From Morella rubra (lineage: Eukaryota > Streptophyta > Magnoliopsida > Fagales > Myricaceae), in NCBI GenBank assembly GCA_003952965.2, contig CM025849.1:34373484-34437483 (forward strand): 64,000 bases of DNA. Direction: 5' to 3'. The translations under genes and the position numbers were made by a program. The notes beneath the pieces were generated by a model. It was not told the DNA's origin. It was given only the letters and a program-made list of their open reading frames with translations, and did not search any database. Shown here piece by piece: positions 1-17,548 of the stretch (the stretch's first letter is position 1; the number at the start of each line of letters is the position of its first letter).

Positions 1-334
1 CCCTCAACACAAGATGAGAAATTTTTTAAATCTTGTGTCCTGAAAAATGAAATTGTGAGTGATCTTGCCTAAACAATAATAGGCACATGATCATTGAGAA
101 GTAGACCGGGCAAAACAACAATAGCCAACAGACTAAGTCGTGTATTTAACAACAATAAACAAATGACCAAATATAGCTAATAAAGGCAATGAATGATGAT
201 CGACAAAAATGACTTTTTTTTTCTTTCTTTTTTTCCTCACTTCTCTTTTTTTTTTTTCTTTTTCTAACACTCACTTCGAACAACAGAAATTCGTGGGACA
301 AGTGAAGGATCTGAAATTAATGTGTCAGATCTGA
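1..334. other. AT-rich stretch, no gene recognised
   Basis: No coding region is supported. The stretch holds a T-rich tract near 216-262 and reads as non-coding DNA next to the LTR-type repeats that begin at 335. Confidence 0.5.
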
Positions 335-1259
335 GACATAGAGACTCACTGGAATGCTCATTGAAAGTGCAAGATGTGGAAGCTTGGAGCTACTAGACCC
401 AACTTATGATTGCAGGATCACAGGCTCCGATACCATAACAAAAAAGATAAACCGTGCATAATTGAAACATAATGGAGAGAGGAGAAAGAATAAAGAGAGA
501 TAGAGATTTAAGTGGTTTGGTCTAGAAGACCTACATTCACTGTAAAAGCCCTCTATGACCGTGTTTTGTATTATAAATCCATACAGATTATGAAGTTGAA
601 GTATTTATTTATTTTTTCTTTATCTGTGACATAGAGACTCGCCGAAATGCTCATTGAAAATGCAAGATGCGGAAGCTTGGAGCTACTAGACCCAACTTAT
701 GATTGCAGGATCACAGGCTCTGATACCATAACAGAAAAGATAAACCGTGCATAATTGAAACATAATGGAGAGAGGAAGAAAGAATAAAGAGAGATAGAGA
801 TTTAAGTGGTTTGGTCTAGAAGACCTACATCACTGTAAAAGCCCTCTATGACCGTGTTTTGTATTATAAATCCATGCAGATTATGAAGTTGAAGTATTTA
901 TTTATTTTTTCTTTATCTGTGACATAGAGACTCGCCGAAATGCTCATTGAAAGTGCAAGATGCAGAAGCTTGGAGCTGCTAGACCCAATTGTTGCAGGAT
1001 CACAAGCTCCAATACCATGAAAGAAAAGATAAACCGTTCATAATTGAAACACCATGAAGAGAGGAGAAAGAATAAGGAGATATAGAGATTTAAGTGGTTC
1101 GGTCTAGAAGACCTGTACATCCACTGTAAAAACATGATAGGAGAATATTCTTATATTTAAAATTTAAATCTTTGAATCTTAATAACAATATCAAATCTTT
1201 GATATCGTCGTAATTATCATAATATCATATCAAATCTTGATATATATTATCTCACACCT
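335..1259 (-). repeat. Tandem array of LTR/PBS-containing units (TRIM-like)
   Basis: Two consecutive 293-bp units (335-627 and 628-920) and a third partial unit from 921 are almost identical. Each contains, on the minus strand, the end of an LTR-like sequence followed by a copy of the initiator-tRNA-Met primer binding site (TGGTATCAGAGCC and variants, near 717-730 and 1005-1016) and about 100 bp of internal sequence. The third unit extends into a fuller LTR-like segment that seems to run to about 1259. The LTR text (a run such as cttctagaccaaaccactt followed by pyrimidine-rich DNA) resembles the LTRs of the TRIM-like element at 2189-3054. No coding capacity is seen. Tandem LTR-internal-LTR arrays are known for TRIM elements. 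That this is the same family is inference. Confidence 0.75.
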
Positions 1260-1307
1260 GAGTCATGTAAAAATGATCCTTACAAAAGTTTCTTTGATTA
1301 TTTACAG

Positions 1308-3417
<2,110 letters not shown>

Positions 3418-3439
3418 GCCTGATGATGTTCATATTTGA

Positions 3440-4330
3440 GGAATTAATGTTGTACCATATCCAATCAATAAGCTGAAGATTATTTCTTCACCGTTTATGC
3501 TTTTTTAAAATAAGGTTTGGAAAATAATGTTCTAATTGTTTATGCGTATTCCTACTTTTGAATTTATGCATTAGAAATCTTTGACTCTTATATATATCCA
3601 CGACGGGTCGCTGTAAACCAAAACCAACTTTTCAACTATACCAGCGCTCATTGTTCTCATACATATGCTGGGCCAACGATCGACCTATTATCTCGATCTC
3701 TCTAGACTGCATGAGTTGCATGGGTTGGCCAAGAGCCGAAACCGTTTGCCTAAGTTATTGGGCTTTCCAGGGCTACACTGGAGGCCTTGTCCAGTACCAG
3801 GCCCGTCTTAATCTTAGATGCTCATCTCTTCCTGCTCATTGGGGCGCTTCTCGCGTGTGGTGCTGGATGCTCCCCGTCATCTGTTTGATGCAAATATATT
3901 GGTTGATGGATTACCTCCAAAAAGCCTTATTGCTAAGAATATATATATGTCTAAAATATCCATCAAGAATATTCCCACCGCAAAAGTACAACTTCCCACC
4001 TGTTCAATGCTCGGTGGGAAAAAGGACGAAGCGAACCTAAAACATTCATCAGTGGCAGTAATAAATTTGAAGATGAGCAAACTTTGAAAGGAACTGTTAT
4101 AAAATTAAAATATTGAAAATTAAAGACTAAAATTTTACTACATAATGCATGTGAATAGCGCCTGTGTCAATGGCAATAGCAGCACCCACTTAGAATAATA
4201 ATTGACTGCCAAAATATAGCTGATCAGTCTGCGGCCGGGCCCCAGTGTTGTTTTGTTTTTCGCTTTCTTTAGTCTATTCTACTATTCTACTGCTCTTGGG
4301 CCATTAGAATTTCGCATGTGGACAAAGATG
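3440..4330. repeat. GH1 3' flank, copy 1 of a dispersed duplication
   Basis: This segment starts in the 3' untranslated-like sequence of pseudogene 1 (caatcaataagctgaagat) and matches 13886-14560 over most of its length. It includes a stretch encoding a hydrophobic leader-like peptide (around 3800-3880, FLLIGALLACGAGCSPSSV). In this copy the start codon seen in copy 2 is replaced (atg to ttg). The shared block shows that two beta-glucosidase 3' ends once stood here. Confidence 0.75.
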
Positions 4331-5149
4331 CAGCTACCCGATGATAGGAAATGAATATGAAACGTACCCATCGCCATCAGGGTCCAAGCTGTAAAACTTG
4401 TTAAAGATTCGCCATAGATTGTAACGCTCTCTGTATTTTTTTTCCGCTCTCAAAAGAAACTGATGGTTGTAGCATAATGGTAGTCCCATCGATCCGCAGA
4501 TAAAGCCAGAAGAAATGAAGATGGCAAAAGCAGGTGTGAAAAACAAACAAATTAGTAAGAGATTTTTCTTTGGAAGGGAAGGAGATTTTAATCATACGAC
4601 ATCCCTCTTGTCGCAAAAACCTCAATCCAATTCATACACATCCCTTTCGAAACAAACTTTTGCAATGCTTCTTGATATTTTTTATTTCATGAGTCTAGTT
4701 TAAGAGATTGGAGTCGTTTTTATAATCTGAAATTAGTATAACAATTATAAGATATAAATACACTTTACAATCTCTAATATTGAGGATTTTGTCACATTGC
4801 ACCCCTAACTATATATATATATTTATCACAATATACCAATCAAGTATTGATTTCAAAGCATAAGTCAGCATGGCATCTTCTCATCATCACCAGGGTCCAG
4901 GGAGACTGCAACAATAGAGCATTCACCCACATGCTTCGGAAGACTAATACACCTTCATAAATACCAGAACAACATCACCATGAACGTCCATAGCAGGCCG
5001 GGGAAAACCACAGCGCTGAGCAGGAATAGCATTATTCCTTCAGTAGCCCCGGCCTCAGTTGAAAACCCCACACGGACTCGCTATTTCTTTATTTGTGGAT
5101 TCGCAATTTCTTTATTTTGGATAACTGGTAAAGTTTATTAATTTCCTAA
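4331..5149. other. Intergenic DNA, nothing recognised
   Basis: AT-rich DNA with short open stretches only. The minus-strand 70-codon frame at 4334-4546 has no family resemblance I can defend. A short TA run occurs near 4812-4825. Confidence 0.4.
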
Positions 5150-5700
5150 GAAACTGTACGAAAAAGGGCCTAACCCAAGTAACAAAGGAAAAAACACTGC
5201 CCTAACAGGCAGTATAAACAGTGTGCAAAACTAATTCTAATTAACCATAGACATAACATAACTATAGTTAACTCTAGACACAGAAAAACTCCCAACTGCG
5301 GCAAAAATATCCTGATCAGTAATCAACCATGTCCTAGCTAGGCGTAGGTTGGTGTCTGTCTGCTTCCTGCTTGTGAGAATGTTTATCCTTGCCAAGACTG
5401 CGGAGGAAATATCAATGGGAATGTGTGTAAACCTTCTAGATTTTTTAATGAAAATTCGACTGTAACGCAGCCTCTATAAGAAATAAATAGCTGCAGAAAA
5501 CATCAGCCTCAATATTCTGGCCTAAAGAATTTTTGCCTTCCTCCTTGCCACCAACAGTACCACCACATCTCTCCACTTGAACAATCTTCTAGACAAGCGA
5601 CACCTATCTAGCAATTTGATCCCGATCCAGATTCGTTGAGAGAAAGCACATTCAAACAAAAGGTAGTCAGCATATCCTCGTGCCCCACGATTTCACTTTT
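5150..5700 (-). pseudogene. LINE fragment: zf-RVT and 3' tail
   Basis: Read on the minus strand with frameshifts, this gives a typical plant LINE C-terminal region. First comes a zinc-binding reverse-transcriptase tail (YADYLLFECAFSQRIW, then LFKWRDVVVLL). A tail of the usual kind follows (LQRLRYSRIFIKKSRR, then ISSAVLARI). The upstream reverse transcriptase and endonuclease are absent, as expected for 5'-truncated non-LTR retrotransposons. Several stops and frame changes show it is dead. The identification rests on the zf-RVT-like HLFF-C-x-IW pattern and is by eye. Confidence 0.65.
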
Positions 5701-6385
5701 CAGATGTAGCCTTAATTAGCAACCCAACGTGCGTGCAGCTTTTACCCAGTTAATGGTTCTAACAAAGCGTAGTGTACAGTTCAATCTGGGACTGCTTCTG
5801 TCATGCGCAAAAATTCCAGATTTGGGATTTCGAGAAATCGCCCCCACTTTTTATTGGGATCCTTATCCCTATATATCATGCATGGCCTACTTGTATACAA
5901 AAATTAGTTCGTGGAGTAACATCAAGATAAAAGTATGGCAACAAATTTATTCGTGACGACGAAAGTGGCGGGCCCGTTTGAGAGGGGATAGCATATAGGA
6001 AATTAATTAAGGGACCCTTCCTTTCGTCATGGTAATCAATTATTGTGTTAGCTAGCGATATTTTCAAGCGTTTTTCGAGATTAACCTGACATCGTCTAAC
6101 GACAGATGTACCGACATACATGGAACAACAATGTTAACATTGATGTGAAAAAGGATTTGGACAAAAATTATAATTGTAAGGTCCAGCTTATTAGAAGTAA
6201 GTTCAAAGGTTTGAATTTCAAATGTTTGAATTTTGTTCTGTCTTTTTCCTTTTCTTTAAACAATTTGTGCTTTGTCCTGATCAGTGATCACCGCGCTTCA
6301 TGTAAAGTTTCCTTTTCAGAATTAGCGTTGGTGCTCCTATAAAACGCCAAGGTAGTGCTATACCCACCATTATCCAACGTCAGTT
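5701..6385 (+). promoter_or_regulatory. Upstream region of GH1 gene with TATA box
   Basis: A TATAAAA at 6338-6344 lies 42 bp before the ATG at 6386, a normal spacing for a plant promoter with a short leader. The whole upstream block is partly repeated at 22500-23600 (for example a run beginning attaacctgacatcgtct, near 6080 and 23470). This supports a shared 5' flank of a GH1 family. Confidence 0.6.
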
Positions 6386-9871
<3,486 letters not shown>

Positions 9872-10702
9872 GCATCATGATGATCGATGTTCTGTATTAT
9901 GAAAATGGAGAGAGGACCATCTCCAAACAATAAACTGAAGATCATTTCTGGATTTGATCCTTATCTGCTTTTTAATTAAGGCTTTTAAAAAAAAAATTGG
10001 GTGGCTTGGTAAGGAATATAAATTAAAATGTCAAAAATATACAAACATGCGCACAGACAAGAGCCAATACATATCACAACCAGTAGCATTCTACCAGTAG
10101 GATAAAATACTCAAATGGGATAAGTTACACAAGAAAGTCATAACTACGGAAAATTAACTTACCAATTCTCTTTGTTGATCCGAGAATTCTTCAATAATCT
10201 TCAGGTTCTTGTCGATCTCATAATCTTGAAGAATTCACAATAGCAGAGAAAGTGTTCTACGTTATTCCTCTCCACGCTCACAACTGTCATAAGATTTTTT
10301 GAGCCTGATGGCCAACTCTCAAACTAATAATTAGTCAACTAGGACAGACTATCTCATAGCTATTCTTATATATGAAAACCCTAGCTGTGATAGTGTGTGG
10401 GATCGTTAGGGATCTTAGATATCGGTCTTACTAACTCTCTTATATTCTTTAATTCCGAATTTTAGGCTTCTACTAATTGTAATCATGTCCATCAACATAT
10501 TACAATTCACCCTCGAGAATTTAAGATTGATTTGTGAAATCTCTTTTGCTAACAATTATTTTATTTATCCTTCCACCACACTATATTCCATATGAGCTAA
10601 TAGGACCGGAATATTATCATTAATAAAATTCCTAACTCATATAATTCTTAATTTTATAATCTGTAACTCGTTGGACTTTCAAATTGTTTCCAAAATAATT
10701 TC

Positions 10703-10738
<36 letters not shown>

Positions 10739-11479
10739 AAATATTTTCAAAAAATTCCTTTGGTCAGATATTTCTTTTCTCGAGTCCAATCCTATACAAA
10801 TATACTTGAAATATATTATCTCTCAAAGAGACTGGTGGATTCCTTATTGAGCATTTATACAAACTCAATCATCATGCACAAGACCCAACGTTGTCTGAAA
10901 TATTTGACCTAGAAGATCATCACCAAATGACTCGTCAGAGTACAAGTACACAATAAACAAATTGCACAAACCTCTCAGGTCTAAGGATAACATAAACAAA
11001 TTGTGTTGAATACCTTCTCAACATCAATGATCACTTCCAGAAGGTATCCATATTTGATCCCTTTCAATGCATGTACTCTTACATTACACTCACTCGTTTG
11101 CTTAAGGTCACCACTCGATGACTTAGTACATCATTCTATTTAATAGACGCACAATGAGCATAGACGTATTGTACATAAATATGTATCTTAGTCCAGAACA
11201 AAACGTCAAGTGTACAAGGAATCGTAAAGTCATACTCTTTGCTTTGATTCATTAATCATTGGCATGATTTTTCTACATGTCACTCAATAATAATTGTGTA
11301 ACATCTTATGTTACATCATATAATTATCTAATATAATAAATATAAACACGTGACATCTAAATAACAATTATCTAGAATAATAATTTTTAGAGCATATTTC
11401 TTACAACACAAGCATATATATTACATTGGATGCATTAGGGGAAATTAGAATGCCCCAGAAATTAAAGGGGCCTTTGTGA
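9872..11479. other. Intergenic DNA with TA microsatellite
   Basis: No coding region is supported. A (TA)n run lies at about 10706-10736. The start (to about 9960) is the 3' flank of the GH1 gene (caataaactgaagatcattt), related to the flanks at 3456 and 13900. The remainder is AT-rich and looks like old repeat DNA. Confidence 0.5.
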
Positions 11480-11985
11480 TATATAGCAGTGGTCTTCATG
11501 GATTTTAGCTTCAGCTTGACCACTCCATCAAAATCTCATTGAAAACAAGAATTAACCTCTTCTACTTACAGAAATGATCTCCAGTGATTTCTTTCCTTCC
11601 AGATACAGTAAACTGCAGCTGCAAGGCATAAGTCTACGCACTAAGTTGATTTTGTGAAACCCATAGAAATAATTTCATCCCAACACCGATAAATTTTGGA
11701 AATTATATCGCACCCATTAGCAAGGAAAAACCATATTCTCTGCAAAATGGGACAAAGAAAAAATAAATGCTACAAATCTTGACCAGTGCCACCATACAAA
11801 ACACAACAGTCGTTAGTGACAATCCCAACACTATAATGTCTTGCCTTAGTAGGAATTAAGTCTATTCCAAAGTGTAAGCCAAAGGATATATAAAAGCATG
11901 TTGTGGAATGTTGCCCTTCATGAACCAAACCAGTTTGGGCCACGGTACTTAGGGAGTTGAGGCCCTAAAAGAATGGAGCGCACTG
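11480..11985 (-). pseudogene. LINE fragment: zf-RVT and 3' tail (second copy)
   Basis: On the minus strand, with frame changes, the segment reads as the zinc-binding tail of plant non-LTR reverse transcriptases. It gives WFMKGNIPQHAF, a variant of CWLTLWNRL-TKAR, NDCCVLYGGTGQDL, HLFFLCPILQRIWFFL, and finally AAAVYCIWKERNHW. The order and the CxxC/HxxxC arrangement fit zf-RVT followed by the usual IW-ERN tail. The N-terminal endonuclease and the reverse-transcriptase core are absent. It is a different, independently truncated insertion from the one at 5150-5700. Confidence 0.7.
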
Positions 11986-13885
11986 CCAATTATAGAAAAT
12001 TTGCCATGAGGAGAAAGGATCCAACAAACAAGGTCATGCCTCCCTTGGTGTCGGGTGAGGATTAAGATTGAATGGGATGAGTGAACAAGATAGTTTAAGA
12101 TCCAATGTACTATTAACCGAACCTAGAAGAGTGAGTTGAATAGGTTCTCCAAATTTTCGGTCATTTTTAATTTTACTGCTGCACATTTTCACAAGATTAT
12201 TAGCAAACTTCAAGACACTACAATTAACAGTGTACTATGCGGAATTAACAAATCAGTATGAACAAGATATTGCAGATTATTAATGCTTTAATATGTTCAA
12301 TATTATCTTCCTTATTCAAAGAAACATATGACTAACAATTGCAATATCAACAAACAATCAACTACTAAATCACAATCAACCAAGATAACACCAAGAGTGA
12401 TGACGAAGAGAAAAACCACATGAAAGAATCTTTCAAGAGGAAAAAACTCTTCGGGCTCGTAAGCCGGTTTAAGCGAATCCACTAAAAACTTCAAACTCGT
12501 ACACAATGATCTATAAACTACCCAACACCCCGTTGCTAGTCTACCCAATTGTTACCTTACCTGGAATACAACATCCAGCTCTGCATCTTGTAGGGAACGA
12601 GGAACTCCTCTTACATTTGAAGTTTTGATTCCAAAACTTATCTAAGTAGCCAAGCCAATCTTACCACACACCCACGTTCAATCAGCTTCTTCACAATTGG
12701 AACTCCCAGTCTTGGTAGATCTCTAGCAACCTTTGGAGTTAACCTTCTTTAACCAGGTAAATCTTGATGATCGAAATCCAAACAAAGATAAGGGAGAAGA
12801 AAATCTCACTGGGTTTATTCTCAGTTCACTCACAACAAACTAGAGAAATAGTAACAGAGAGTATATCTTGAAGGCTTTGAAAAGCTAGGTCTCTCAAAAT
12901 TATTTTTAAGAACGTTCGAATAAATGAGAGAAAATGGATTTTATACTCTGGGGGTCGGAGGGAAGGTTTTCATAAAGTTTTGAGATTTCTTGAATCTTGG
13001 GCAAAGCTGTTAAAACCGTTACAACAGTCTTTCGTCAATTCTGATCGAATTGTAAGCGAACTTTCATCAAAATTCGAATGCTTCACAAACATCACCACTC
13101 TGACTTCGCGTTAGTAAAGTGTAAGCAGACTTCAGTCAAACCTTAAACTATTCCTAGACGATCACCAATTCTGTTGAACCGCCGGACTTGAGTAGGACTT
13201 CATTAAACACGAATCTCAGGAATAAATTAAGATACGTCATGGAGTTTTTACGCCAATTAAAATACATCTACAATGAGACTTTGAAAGTGCTGCCGAAACA
13301 GAAGGCACATCCGGGAGTCTCCAAGAGAATCGATTCACAATGTCAGCAACTTTAGCAAAGCAGCTCAGGTCAGAGTTGTTGAGATATCCAAGCGAGAAAA
13401 GTGACCGGTGAGAGGGCCTGTAGGCAGCCAATTATCATGCAAAAGAAAAATGTTAGTGCCATTGCCAACCGTATGCTTTACTCCATTTCTTTTTATTTTT
13501 TAGAAGAAAGGATGGAAATATGTCTGAAATTTATTAAAATGTACTCACATGTGGCAGAGGAATACCGTGGTAACAATCCTCAAAGACCTAACCAACTCAA
13601 CAATATAAAATATATATTATTTCTTCCAAAACAGAAAAAAAATAAAAGCAAATGAAAACACACAAATCATAGAACTAAAAATTCTCAAACACGGCAAACT
13701 GAGCTTAAAAGTTCGAACTATGGCACGTACGTAATTTCATTTAGACATCTACCATGTGAGTCCATCTCTTACAAGCTCTCTAATTATACCCAAAATTTTC
13801 CGCTAAGACCCATGAGCATGCAATCACCTGGTGGAGCAATGTCCCAAAAGATTCTTTTTTTTAACCAAAGTAGAGGAGTATTTAG
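11986..13885. other. Non-coding DNA, possible degenerate minus-strand LTR
   Basis: No gene is supported. At 12122-12145 the sequence resembles the reverse complement of the 3' end of the copia LTR near 17455-17480 (the attcacccc-ttctaag word). This hints that part of 12100-13230 is an old LTR in minus orientation, but I found no convincing primer binding site. Short open frames at 12312-12548, 13237-13431 and 13401-13655 show no family features. Confidence 0.3.
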
Positions 13886-14700
13886 GTTGGACCATCTTCA
13901 ATCAATAAGCTGAAGATCATTTCTTCACCGTTTATGCTTTTAAAAATAAGGTTTACAAAATAATGTTGTCATTGTTTATGCATATTCCTACGTTTGAATT
14001 TATATATTGGAAATCTACGACTTTTATATATACACGACGGGTCGCTGTAAACCAAAGCCAACTTTTCAACTATACCAGCATTTGAGCTTCGAGCACTCAT
14101 TGCACCTCCTACATATGCTGGGCCAACAAACGACCACCAGGGCTACAGTACTGGAGGCCATGTCCACCAGGCCCTTCTTAATCTCAGATTTCCATGTCTT
14201 CCTGCTCATTGGGGCGCTTCTCGCGTGTTGTGCTGGATGCTCCCCGTCATCTGTTTGATAAAAAAATATCTTGTTTGACGGATTACCTCCAAAAGCCTTT
14301 TTACTAAGAATATGTATATATACATGCCTACATCCATCAAGAATCCCACTGCACAAAAAGTACGCCACCGGTTCATTGCTCGGAGGAGGAAAAGGACGAA
14401 GCGAACCTAAAGCTTTCTCAATAGCAATAGCAGCACCCACTGAGAATAATCGACTGCCAAAAAATAGCTGTCACTCTGCGGCCGGGCCCATGTGCAGTTC
14501 TGTTTTTCGATTTTTTTAGTCTATTCTTCTGCTCTTGGGCCATTAGAACTTCGCATGTACTGGACAAATATGCAGCTGCACGATGAAGGGAAATGAATAT
14601 GAAACCTAACCAATCAGGGTCCCTGTCATTGTTCGCGTGTTTAAAGTCTACCTCATAAGACATCTCTCTTATTCCAAACACCTCAAGCCAATTCATACCT
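13886..14700. repeat. GH1 3' flank, copy 2, with short secreted-peptide-like ORF
   Basis: Copy of 3440-4330, starting at the GH1 3' flank (caatcaataagctgaagatc). No GH1 exon precedes it, so the gene body has been lost. Within it, an ATG at about 14161 opens a 32-codon frame ending at 14258. It encodes a strongly hydrophobic leader-like peptide (FLLIGALLACCAGCSPSSV). Copy 1 keeps the hydrophobic core but not the start codon. I do not recognise the peptide, and translation is unproven. Confidence 0.7.
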
Positions 14701-15936
14701 ATGGAAGATATAGTGTGTGTATATATATATATATATAATATAATATAAACATCCCTTTCGAAACAAAATTTTGTAATGATCCACGGATTTTTTGATTTAT
14801 GGGTCTAGCGTAAGAGATTGGAGTCAATTTTTATAACGTATAACAATTATAAAAGATAAATACACTTTGCAATCTACAATTTTGAGGGTTTTGAGACATT
14901 GTACACCTAATTATTATCCTTATCATATTGTACCTACTAATTATTGATTTAAGAGCCTTTGCATGCTCGGTTAAAATTTTTATCTTATCTCCATAAGTTT
15001 TTTGACAATGGTCATTTTATAAGGGTTTAAGGTGGAATTAAAATTAATGGGGACCAGTCATACATGGCTAGCTAAGTGATTTGGCAACTAAGGGGGACAT
15101 GTGATATTGAAAATTCGTTAATACGTGTCCTCATGAGTTACGTGATATTTTTTCAGTCCACTGCGGGGTCACAAATAATTCCACATAGATCAACCAGTTT
15201 AGGACAATTAACATACCCTACATACCAGTTTAAAATTTGGCAATTGTTCAATGACTAGTAAATTAATTAAGTCTTTATTTGAACCAAATTGTAATTAGTA
15301 AAATTTTATAGAACTAAATACACTACATCATTTAGAAGATTTGATCCTGTTAGTGCATGCAAATTCAGACTTATCATTTTATTGTCTCATTCAGAGGTTT
15401 GAGACCTTACAATGAGAGATCTCGCAAGTAGCATATAATCTGATATCAAATATCGAATTTGGACTAATTGCATGAGATTAATAGCGCTGTATATATAGAT
15501 GGGTTATGTTGTTTTTGCTCCTAATTGATTAGACAACGTTGTTGAAGGAAAGATAAAGCAGCTGGCGCCTATAAAAGGAGGGCACAAACAAAATACAATA
15601 TTATCTTCATGCTTTAAAAGATCTGGCCGACAAAAGCAATATCCGGGCTGTATCATTGAGATCAAAGGACTGTCCAACACAAACCCAGTTTTCTGGCCCA
15701 CAAAAGCAAAATTTATTGGTTTTCGTGCCGGAAGTCATGAGTCTTGGGCCATACATGCAAGCCAAGATTTGCCCTTAGGGTCAAATACAATTTTTACTAG
15801 ACGATAAATAAAATCTTCAAATTTTTATTATAATAAAAATAAGCATACTTATATGTAACAACATACTCTAACTTAAAAAAGAACAAAAATAATTATAAAT
15901 TTTAATTTAAGTGTAAAAATCAAAATTTTATCGAAG
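14701..15936. other. Intergenic DNA, nothing recognised
   Basis: AT-rich sequence with a TA run at 14720-14750. The short open frames at 15076-15258 and 15504-15701 have no recognisable features. Confidence 0.45.
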
Positions 15937-16165
15937 AATAAATACAATGTTTGTCCCTATAATTTAAGCGAAAATCAAATAAGTCCTTAAATTTTAAAAG
16001 TTATCAAATTAGTCCATGAAGTTTAAAAACATTCAAATTTGAAGGGTTCTGAAAAGACTAAAATCTGGATGGATTTTTAACATTAAGGACTAATTTGATG
16101 GGTTTTAAAGTTTAAGGACTTATTTGATTTTTGCACAAATCATAGGGAAGAACGTTGTATTTATT
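15937..16165. mobile_element. Fold-back MITE with about 80-bp terminal inverted repeats
   Basis: The first 80 bp (starting AATAAATACAATGTTTGTCC) are closely matched by the reverse complement of the last 80 bp (AATAAATACAACGTTCTTCC). Both arms contain the words caaataagtccttaaa and tcaaattagtcc. The total of 229 bp with only about 70 bp between the arms and no coding capacity fits a long-TIR fold-back MITE. The superfamily is undetermined, since no clear target duplication is visible. Confidence 0.8.
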
Positions 16166-16521
16166 CCTTTTATCGATTATGGTAATTGAACTTGATGTGC
16201 CTTCAACGAGTAAAAGTCATCAATTATCATATCAATACTAAAATCTTCTACAATTTCACTTTACAAGATAAATCTTTAATAAAGTCATCTTTCATCTTAT
16301 TTTGAAAGTCTTGCTTAAAAAAAGCAGACGAAGAAAGATTTTGTATGTGCCAATGCAATCAAAAGTGTAAAATTCTTCTGTATAAAGGGCTCAAAAATTA
16401 TTGACAAAGGCACAAAGTAATGTTAAAATTTAGCCAGATTAACAAAGGCAAAAAATACAACATTAAATTAATTGAATTTAAAAAGAAGAAAGGCATTCAA
16501 ATTTTACTCTTTGTTCATCAC

Positions 16522-17505
16522 TGTTAGTGCATTTTGTATTGGCATAATTCCGTGTCAAAATATGTCTTAATCGAGTTGTATATTTGGTCTCCACATTTGT
16601 TCAAGAGTTAGAGTCGATGGTCTGTCTAAAGTCTTCATCACGTTTGACCTGCGTTTGACAAGCGCTCGAGCGACCTTTGAAAAAATGCAGACAGAGTCAC
16701 AGCGTTTGACGAGCGTTTGACAAACAACACATAGCGTTTGACCTACGTTTGACAAGCGCTCGAGCGACCTTTGAAAAAATGCAGACAGAGTCACAGCGTT
16801 TGACAAGCGCTCGACCCACGCTCGAGCGACTTCCGGCGAATTTCAAAAATTGCCAAATTTTTGAATTTTCCTTTTGAAAACTCGTGAAACCCTACTAGGT
16901 TTCGGGGTAGGCCGTCCAAAAGATTATTGAGGCCTCCATTGAGCATGTTTGTGCCTCCTTCCTTGAGAGAAAAACTGAGAAGATTTGTGCTTCAACATTG
17001 ATGAGTTTTTCTCTATTCTTTCTCCAAATATCACTGTAACCTTCATGGTGTTGAAGGGTGCTGAAGAACAAGGTTTGTTCGTGAAGAATCCATAAGAAGA
17101 TCCTCAAAGGTCTGAGGGGAATGCCGCACGGAGCGGGTCTAAGCAGGGAGGCTTAGATTATTACATCAGGGTTGTCAGAGTCAAGCAACTGGGGTTGCCC
17201 GTGTCTGAATCACTGTTTGTAAGGTTTTCTTCTTAGTGGATTCTAGGTGGCTGCTAGCCCGGAGTGGTTTTTCCTTTGAATGGTATTTCAAAGGTTTTCC
17301 ACTTCGTCATCAAATCCTTGTCTCTTTGTGTGATTGAAGTTTGTTTTAATTTTCCGCTGCTTATTTGTTGATTGAGTTGATTATTATGCATATCTAGACT
17401 GAACAATTTTAGAACATGTTTTAAAATTGTTATTGATTTGTTAATTAGAGGAAAACACGTATTCACCCCTTCTAAGTGTTATTAGGGTCTAAACCGGATT
17501 TTTCA
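16522..17505 (+). repeat. 5' LTR of copia element
   Basis: Starts TGTTAGTGCATTTTG and ends in TTTTCA, directly before AT and the primer binding site. About 984 bp. It contains an internal 94-bp tandem duplication (16641-16734, and again from 16735) built around repeated CGTTTGAC words. The same start (tgttagtgcatttt) recurs at 21234 next to a polypurine tract, and blocks of the LTR recur at 20383-20812. Confidence 0.8.
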
Positions 17506-17507
17506 AT

Positions 17508-17520
17508 TGGTATCAGAGCC
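17508..17520 (+). other. Primer binding site (initiator Met tRNA)
   Basis: TGGTATCAGAGCC two bases after the LTR end matches the 3' end complement of plant initiator tRNA-Met, the usual primer of Ty1-copia elements. Confidence 0.85.
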
Positions 17521-17548
17521 TAAACTCGGTCCTTGACCCTTAGTCTAG

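Noticed and set aside
335-920. CRISPR-like or satellite array
   Set aside because: The 293-bp units contain LTR ends and primer binding sites and have no short repeat-spacer pattern; a eukaryotic LTR-derived repeat is the simpler reading.
12200-12225. cactacaa word as a possible CACTA left end
   Set aside because: It lacks the following A-rich TIR and the subterminal repeats, and it lies far from the element across the assembly gap.
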